Source: Schizochytrium sp. TIO01 (Eukaryota > Sar > Bigyra > Thraustochytrida > Thraustochytriidae). Taken from it: a DNA stretch of 64,000 nucleotides. Below are positions 58,234-64,000 of this stretch, piece after piece; positions within the stretch are counted from its first letter, which is position 1, and each line of letters starts with the position of its first letter. Where the stretch lies: assembly GCA_004764695.1 (NCBI GenBank), contig SMSO01000031.1:5761261-5825260 (forward strand). The letters are read 5' to 3'. The translations under genes and the position numbers were made by a program. The notes under the pieces were generated by a model that saw nothing but the letters and a program-made list of their open reading frames with translations, was not told where the DNA came from and made no database searches.

Positions 58234-59346
58234 ATGTCAGAGAAGTCCGATAAGCGCGAGTCTGCCTCTTTGGCAATGCTCACGTCAAACATGTCTATGT
58301 CATCAATTAGCTCTGGCCCAGAGCACGAAATCGCCATTGGAAGCTTTCTTCATCAGGGCACCAAGGACACTCAGGAAGATGGCATTGCCGTGGACCCTAA
58401 CTTTAACGACTTCATGGAGAAGGTTGCCGAGGCGAATAACCTCGATATTTCACACCTTGACCTCAAGCCTAAGCGTTCTTTCATTTGTCTTTTGGACGGA
58501 CATGCCGGTAGCACTTGCAAGGATTACGTGCAGCAACGTATTCTGACCCAGATCTGCCTCGAGTACATTAATAACCCTGCCCCCTGGACAGAGATTATGC
58601 ACAAAGCCATTCTCGAGATGGAACGCAAATGGATGAACCGCGTATGCCAGCAAGACCCGAACGACCGCTCCGGAACTACTATCACTGTCGGTATCTTGGA
58701 GAGGAACCAGCTTCACTGCGCATGGACTGGTGACTCACCTTGCTGGATTCTCAACAACCTTGGCGCAGCTACTGCCATGACCACGCAACACCGCCCAACC
58801 TTGGCCAGCGAGCAGGAACGCATTCGCCAGTGCGGTGGCGAGATCAAATCAAAGGTCGTTGAGGAGTCCCGTAGTAAGTTCTTTGGCCTTCGGGCCTTGC
58901 GCAGCAAACGCGAAGGTCCTCTTCGCGTGTTCCCAAGTGGTCTCAACATCTCTCGCAGCATTGGTGACATCAAGTACAAGGTCCCCAAGTTGGGAGGCCA
59001 AGAAGGCGTCATTGTTGCGGATCCCGAGACCCGCACGATCACCTTGACACCAGAGACCGAGTTTATTATCATTTCCTCTGATGGACTCTCTGACAACCTG
59101 ACCAAGGGTCTTGACGAGGTCTACAAGCCCTTGAGCAGAGGTTTTCTTAGCGCCTACGACGCAATCAAAGAGGGTCGAGAAGACCCTAAGCCTGGTCAGG
59201 AGAAGATTGAGTTTTGTGCAGATCTTGCTGCAGAAAGTGCAGTCTACTTTTCTATTAAGCGTGGTCGTGCAGAAAAGTACCAAGACAACACCTCAGCAGT
59301 TGTCATCTGCCTTCTGGACAACATGAAGGTGGAGCCATTGTTGTAA
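58234..59346 (+). CDS. PP2C-type serine/threonine protein phosphatase
   Basis: The protein is 370 aa from ATG 58234 (context CCAAGATG); the frame reaches 58159 only from a GTG. It is intronless. PP2C motifs in order: GTKDTQEDG (Glu48, Asp49), LLDGHAG (Asp88, Gly89), SGTTITVGIL, CAWTGDSPCWIL, GLNISRSIGDIKYK, IIISSDGLSDNL (Asp283) and YQDNTSAVVICLL (Asp351). These are the metal-binding aspartates of the PPM family, so the enzyme should be an active Mg/Mn-dependent phosphatase. The N-terminal 35 residues are Ser/Met-rich and probably disordered; no transmembrane segment is seen. The substrate is unknown. It is a compact single-domain PP2C with no obvious regulatory domain. Its 3' end converges on the CRAL-TRIO gene. 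Confidence 0.92.
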   Translation: MSEKSDKRESASLAMLTSNMSMSSISSGPEHEIAIGSFLHQGTKDTQEDGIAVDPNFNDFMEKVAEANNLDISHLDLKPKRSFICLLDGHAGSTCKDYVQQRILTQICLEYINNPAPWTEIMHKAILEMERKWMNRVCQQDPNDRSGTTITVGILERNQLHCAWTGDSPCWILNNLGAATAMTTQHRPTLASEQERIRQCGGEIKSKVVEESRSKFFGLRALRSKREGPLRVFPSGLNISRSIGDIKYKVPKLGGQEGVIVADPETRTITLTPETEFIIISSDGLSDNLTKGLDEVYKPLSRGFLSAYDAIKEGREDPKPGQEKIEFCADLAAESAVYFSIKRGRAEKYQDNTSAVVICLLDNMKVEPLL

Positions 59347-60262
59347 GGACTTCCCTATCAATCCTGTTGTTTCTTTCCTGTTAGCTCTCTGTCCGATTGC
59401 TTCCTGACCTCGGATAGTTTGTGCCAGCGGTTTGGGCTTACAGGCTGCGCTTCTTCAATTTAGGAAGCTTTGCTAAAGAATTAGCAGAGCGATACAAAGA
59501 AGCGCCATCCGCCCTTGTAATGATAACATCTCCGTTTGCACAACAACTCTCGCATGTGCATCTAGACTATGTGGTTTTGTCGACTTGCATAAGTACGTAT
59601 AGTTTGATATCATAGTTTAGTATTGTATCAGCAACTCTCGTATCAATCCACCTTTCCAGTGGACCATTCTCAAATTTGATGATCAACACAACTGAAAACC
59701 AAAAATAAGAATTTTCGTTTTATATTTTTAATGTTTTACTTTTATTGTTGTACACCTACTTCCTTACTTTAGAATGACTACAAAATAATTTAGAGTTTTA
59801 TTATTCTGGGAACTCCGTGTCTTTCTTCAAATCCGTAATCTCGCAGAGTCCTTACTTATCACAACTGTTCTAACTATATACACATACGCTGCATAATTCT
59901 CTGAAAAGTTTTTCTTCTTTATGAAAAGTAACAACGACAAACTTTAAACAAAAATCTCGACTATTATCATTGTTATGAAGAATTTACTCTTGCTACACAT
60001 CGGGATAATTTTCCATTTGTAATTTAATATATGAAAGCATGGCTGGGAGCTAAGCAGTGTACAGACCGTACATACATGCATCAAGCAATCGTACCCACGT
60101 AAAAGCAAAAACATGTCAGAAGCTGCAGAAAGTGCAATATTTAAGTCATTTATACATAGTCTACTCATAAAAGTGCTCTGCGTGGTAGTCAATTTATCGA
60201 GAAGCATCCAACCTATATCACATAACATTTTTATTTAAACATGGAGTCTCAATGGGGCGGTT
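59347..60262. other. Convergent intergenic region
   Basis: AT-rich sequence between the 3' ends of the PP2C and CRAL-TRIO genes. No gene or notable repeat is seen. Confidence 0.5.
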
Positions 60263-61447
60263 TCATTCTACAGAATCCTCTTCTCGTGCAGACTCATTAA
60301 GGCGAGTCACCAAGGCTTTCAAAGCTAATTCCTCGGGGGACTCGTGGAGTGGAACCTTACAATTACCTCCATACATTTCCGGAATATCATCGATGTGAAT
60401 AAACTCCTGGAGTGCTTCTAGCGCAGCCTCTTTTGTATGGGAAACGTGGACCTTATCAAGTGTAGAAGGGTCAAGCACACTGGAGATAGCGCGCCACATA
60501 AATGAGAATGTCACAGGGGCGTTGATAATATACACGCGGAAAGCACGTTCCGGATAGTGTTTGGTCATGATGGAAATGTTAGCACGAACAAACTTCACGA
60601 CATCACTTGGAATGCTAGTAGCAGAAAACCCAGAGCAGTCCAGTACTGTAATAGTTTGCGCATCGTCCTCTGGCTCCAGGTATGTATACAAAAACTCGGA
60701 CTCGAAAGTGTAATAGTTCAAAAGTTCTTCAAAGCTCAAACCACTCTTACGCAAAGCCTTCATGTCAGTGCGCCCAATATGTTCGTAGGCTACTTGGCAG
60801 TTGTTTTTGCTTTTCATGTAAAAGTAGTGCGGGTAGTGTTTTTTAATAACTCCATGATACTTTTGCGGGGTTGACTCGACTAGCTCATTAACTCTGTTGT
60901 CCGCTCGCCACCGTAAAGTATCTTCCCATCGTCGCTGGACCTCCTCCGGACCTTCCTTTGTACAACGCATGTATCTTGGAGTGACTTCAGGAAATTCCCC
61001 TGTACGTTGAAACATCTCCGTGGCCTCTCGCATCGTCGTTGTGGGTGGCTTCTCAGGAAGCTTGATTGTAGTTCTTGTTCTATCTTCTGCAGGTCTCGAG
61101 AACCGGCTTTCGCTAGCCAATCTTACCAAATCGCTTTTCTTATTCTCTTGCAGGGAGCTTGGCGAAGCTAACTCCCAGAGTTTCTCTGCAGGGCTAATCA
61201 TAGCGGTGCAAACATTTTGGACAACCTGGTCCCAAAATTGTCCATTCTGCTGGAACCCATCAGTTGCAAACTGTTGCATACGTTCCCAATTGGGCTGCTG
61301 ATGGTTTTGTGCAACGCTAGCCGCTTTGACAGCCCTTAGATCATATGTTGAGCGGGACCACTGTCTCATGAGCCACTTATGTGCTTCATCCACCGCGTTG
61401 TACTCCACGGCGCCCATGAGCACGCCTGCCGCCAGAGCATCCGACAT
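60263..61447 (-). CDS. CRAL-TRIO (Sec14-like) lipid-binding protein
   Basis: The protein is 394 aa from ATG 61447; the frame continues 15 codons upstream from a GTG. A possible AG acceptor just before those codons means a short upstream exon cannot be excluded. Residues 1-150 are an unrecognised helical extension. Residues about 155-185 (RYMRCTKEGPEEVQRRWED, then TLRWR) resemble the CRAL-TRIO N-terminal helices. Residues about 200-365 are the Sec14 lipid-binding fold: ITVLDCSGFS in place of the usual DxxG strand, YPERAFRVYIINAPVTFSFM, a following FMWRAISSVLDP segment, and IPEMYGGNC near its end. Family members bind phosphatidylinositol, phosphatidylcholine or other hydrophobic ligands and link lipid exchange to signalling. 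The ligand here is unknown. It is an intronless, probably cytosolic protein. Confidence 0.87.
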   Translation of the reverse strand: MSDALAAGVLMGAVEYNAVDEAHKWLMRQWSRSTYDLRAVKAASVAQNHQQPNWERMQQFATDGFQQNGQFWDQVVQNVCTAMISPAEKLWELASPSSLQENKKSDLVRLASESRFSRPAEDRTRTTIKLPEKPPTTTMREATEMFQRTGEFPEVTPRYMRCTKEGPEEVQRRWEDTLRWRADNRVNELVESTPQKYHGVIKKHYPHYFYMKSKNNCQVAYEHIGRTDMKALRKSGLSFEELLNYYTFESEFLYTYLEPEDDAQTITVLDCSGFSATSIPSDVVKFVRANISIMTKHYPERAFRVYIINAPVTFSFMWRAISSVLDPSTLDKVHVSHTKEAALEALQEFIHIDDIPEMYGGNCKVPLHESPEELALKALVTRLNESAREEDSVE

Positions 61448-62852
61448 ATCAGCTGTCCCAACCTTTTGCTCCTCAATCGACCTAGCCAACACAAATCAGT
61501 CTTTGCTACGTTAAGCCCAATCAAGTTCTGCTGGGCATACACCTCTAAATCTTCAGCCTCTGTAGTATATCTTCAAGCCTCGAGATTTGATTTTGATCAC
61601 AGAGTTCTGCTCTTATCCTCTTTCAAGTTCTTTCAAGTGATGCTCCGCATTGCGTATTTTATTCCTGTGGCGTATTAAAAAATCTACTTCTATCATATCA
61701 CATAGCCAAGCTCTATAACTGGCATATTTTAGAGACATGGAAAGAAGCAAAGAACTCGGAGAGAAAGGTCACAGGGGACATGCGGGAAATCAAATGCATC
61801 CTTATATCCTAAACTATAGTAGTTACTAACATCTGTGCGAGGCCTAGCCTTTCCTGAGGAACTCCAAAATCCTGCACGCAAACGAAGCGCACCAAGTAGA
61901 AGGTGATCCAAACACTCGTGTCGAGGCCGCCTAAAAGGTTGAGAATGAGGTCTCTGCAGGCTAAAGCTCGGCACTGACTACGTTCGAGGGTCTTCTTGCG
62001 TAGAAATAGACAATTCTTTGGAACCCAGCTCCTGAGAGACGAAGATGCAACAGGCGTTTCTGGGGAGGAAGTCTCATGATGTAAACGAGATAAAATGTGT
62101 ATTAGTATGCTATTTATACATCGGCGTTGCGAGGGTTTGGCGGCCATGAAACCACTCTTCTTGCTGCTTTCTGTGGTGGAAAACGCGAGGGTTAATGGAA
62201 TTGTTTTGTGCAAGGTGTCAATGCCCGGTAGCTTTGGCTAGATGCAGGCGTTGGTTTACTCATTTGTAGGAGAGATGGTTCTCACTTGTGGCGAAAGATG
62301 CGGCAAAATTGAAGGTTTCGCATTTATAAATGAACGAGGTCGCGAAAGACCACATCGGAAAGAGAGCGCACGCAGAATGGACGCTTCAAGATGTTCGATT
62401 TTCAAGGTGGGGAAAACGCGAAGCGCATCATGATGGCAGGAAGAAACCTTGTTGCAGCCGGAGGGACCAGGATGCTTTTTTGAAGAAATGTATGCATTTG
62501 CGTGCGAGGAGTGTTGATTATCTTCTTCTTCTCCTTTTGCTGGTTTTGCTTGCTGAGGCGACAGGAGCCTTCGCATTGGAGGCAACCTGAAGCGAGGCAC
62601 ACTCAGTTAACCAATTAGCCTTCAATTGTCGGGAATACTGGGATATGTGTAGCTCAAGGGAATTGGCAACTTGGTCCAACGTGAAAAACAGAGCTTACCT
62701 ATAAGAGGTCAGTTGTTGAAACAACCCCCATGTGTATGTCTTTTGCGCAACATTCATCGGAAAGTGGAAAAAGTCTTGCGATACATGACACCACGCTCAA
62801 CAAGGCAGGGTCCTCCAACAATCTCCGTCTCTTAGAGCCCAGCAAAATTTCA

Positions 62853-62891
62853 AAGAATGCAGTGCTTCAAATTCGAAGAATGCAGTGCTTC
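62853..62891. repeat. Partial 23-bp tandem duplication
   Basis: AAGAATGCAGTGCTTC occurs at 62853-62868 and again at 62876-62891. Confidence 0.8.
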
Positions 62892-63822
62892 TTGCTCTGC
62901 CTCCTTCTGTTTTGGTGTGTGAGTCAGAGCCTTAGAAGTTCGAAGATGATCGTTCTATTCAATGCCTAAGGTTATGCAGCACCCTTCGCCCAATTAATTG
63001 TACAAATAGCGAAAGACACTTGCGCAACCCAAAATCTATCCATAGAAAAAAGAAAGGCTGTAGGCTCTGGACCATCGCCAAGATTCCACTGCTCAATGGC
63101 GTGAATTGCTTATCTAATGGCAGATGTCCTTCACCGTCTGCAAAGCTAAGAACTGGTATATTTCTGCCACTGCGCCGTTTATACGACTACCCAGATCTTA
63201 ATTACTATGGTAACTCCAGCATATGTATGGAGTGATAACCCTATCAACTTTAAATCCTAAAAGTTTCTGCTAGGACTCCTGAGTTTCATTGGTTGTTCTT
63301 CTTGCTCCATAGTAGGAAATCGGAAATCCTCAAGGTATCGCGCATTTCACTTGCAGAGGTCATATTCGCAGCAGTTTCCCGCGCATACCCGACCCTTCAA
63401 TGGCAAGAACCTCTCTCGTTCACTCCATGATTTCCACTTATCCTGCAACGTTATCCACATAATCCAGACTACCAAGCCAAAGCCCAGAACTACCTCAAGC
63501 CTACATTCAAAGTCACGGTGCTTCAAAATGCCTCAACCACCACCACCACAAACTCAGTCTCCCAAACAACCGCGGTACACACCTGCGGAGCACACCACGA
63601 CTCTTCGAGGTGCCCTCCGACCTTGCGGACACCTTGCGCACTTATTCTTTTGAACGTTCCCTTTTTTAGAACGGGCTTGCGCTTCCACCCACTGTGCTAA
63701 TAGCCCCTTTACACGTTCCTTTCAGTTCTTGAATAGCATACAATATGTATTTTAAAGGGCTTAATCCGGCAGGGGTACCGTGCACGGTAGCCGGTGCCTC
63801 CGAGCGGCCTTAAGCAGGGGTA

Positions 63823-63831
63823 GGGTTAGGG
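63823..63831 (+). promoter_or_regulatory. Telo-box-like element GGGTTAGGG upstream of edge gene
   Basis: The same nonamer as at 15706, here beginning 155 bp before the ATG at 63978, within a GTAGGGTTAGGG context. The matching distance to RPL9's element suggests a shared promoter module for translation-related genes (inference). Confidence 0.4.
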
Positions 63832-63977
63832 CACGAGACTGTGAGATTAAGGAGGGAGCCAGAGGCACTTAAGGTGGGTGTCTCAGAGAGAGTCTTGGGG
63901 CGCCAAAGCAGTGGCGAGGAGCAGAAGCAGTTCAAGACGGACGAGAAGGACCTCTTCGTTTTCTCTCATCGCGCAAG

Positions 63978-64000
63978 ATGCAGGTAGGTGCTCGCGGAGT
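63978..64000 (+). CDS. First exon (ATG CAG) and intron start of a gene cut by the window edge
   Basis: ATG CAG is followed at once by GTAGGT, a good 5' splice site, after a C/T-rich leader ending GCGCAAG. Only Met-Gln is visible. The start context, short first coding exon and promoter element copy the RPL9 arrangement. Met-Gln followed by an intron would suit a ubiquitin or ubiquitin-ribosomal fusion gene (MQIFVKT...), but two residues cannot establish that. Confidence 0.45.

Larger units (their letters stand above)
61448..63977. other. Right intergenic region, no gene recognised
   Basis: Frames at 61809-62147 (minus, internal ATG), 62330-62590 and 63351-63653 (plus) have no recognisable domain. 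The right end from about 63780 is GC-richer and looks like the promoter and 5' UTR of the gene starting at 63978. Confidence 0.5.

Noticed and set aside
61809-62213. Minus-strand ORF upstream of the CRAL-TRIO gene
   Set aside because: Begins at TTG (internal ATG at 62147); I recognise no domain. A short upstream exon of the CRAL-TRIO gene was considered but no in-frame junction could be supported.
63816-63832. TTAGGG-like bases as a chromosome end
   Set aside because: Only one and a half telomere-like units are present, inside a promoter, and the sequence continues into a gene start.

Overview
This is a stretch of a eukaryotic nuclear genome. Most genes are intronless, but two carry clear GT-AG introns (uL6/RPL9 and the exosome subunit RRP41). 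The gene set includes a cytosolic ribosomal protein, an RNA exosome subunit, an unconventional myosin with a MyTH4 tail, a Kintoun-type dynein assembly factor, a PP2C phosphatase and a Sec14-like protein. Kintoun implies that the organism makes motile flagella at some stage. A WW/MyTH4 myosin, compact genes and mixed base composition together suggest a protist, most likely a stramenopile such as a thraustochytrid (labyrinthulomycete). That placement is inference; no rRNA or organelle marker is present to fix it.

Layout: 1.8-2.8 kb (+) mitochondrial lipoyl-like/SAM protein; 3.5-6.1 kb (-) SGNH-esterase/amidohydrolase fusion; 9.8-14.0 kb (+) myosin; 15.9-17.2 kb (+) uL6/RPL9 with one intron; 18.7-20.1 kb (-) RRP41 with two introns, reconstructed here; 20.8-23.2 kb (+) Kintoun/PIH1; 24.2-24.8 kb (-) membrane-anchored thioredoxin; 42.3-44.2 kb (+) nucleobase-type permease; 50.3-52.1 kb (+) amino acid/auxin permease family transporter; 58.2-59.3 kb (+) PP2C; 60.3-61.4 kb (-) CRAL-TRIO protein; 63.98 kb (+) the first six coding bases of a gene that leaves the window. 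The genes do not form an operon-like pathway. They are housekeeping, motility, transport and signalling genes in mixed orientation, with one divergent pair (RRP41/Kintoun) and three convergent pairs.

Three long intervals (24.8-42.3, 44.2-50.3 and 52.1-58.2 kb) hold no gene I can recognise. The first is packed with tetranucleotide and other microsatellites: (CAAA)n of 188 bp, plus GTAG, TTTG, TCTG, ACTC, GGAT and GA tracts. A palindromic GGTACCTA-type motif is dispersed through the non-coding DNA of the window. A weak multi-exon gene candidate lies at 35.2-36.2 kb.

The most interesting items are: a lipoyl-like domain that has lost its lipoyl lysine, fused to a SAM domain; the esterase-amidohydrolase fusion with a histidine-rich tail; the GYF-WW-motor-IQ-MyTH4 myosin without FERM; a UPF0729-like/thioredoxin fusion; and a telomere-like GGGTTAGGG element about 155 bp upstream of both RPL9 and the gene cut by the right edge. 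I saw no transposase, reverse transcriptase, tRNA, rRNA or CRISPR array.
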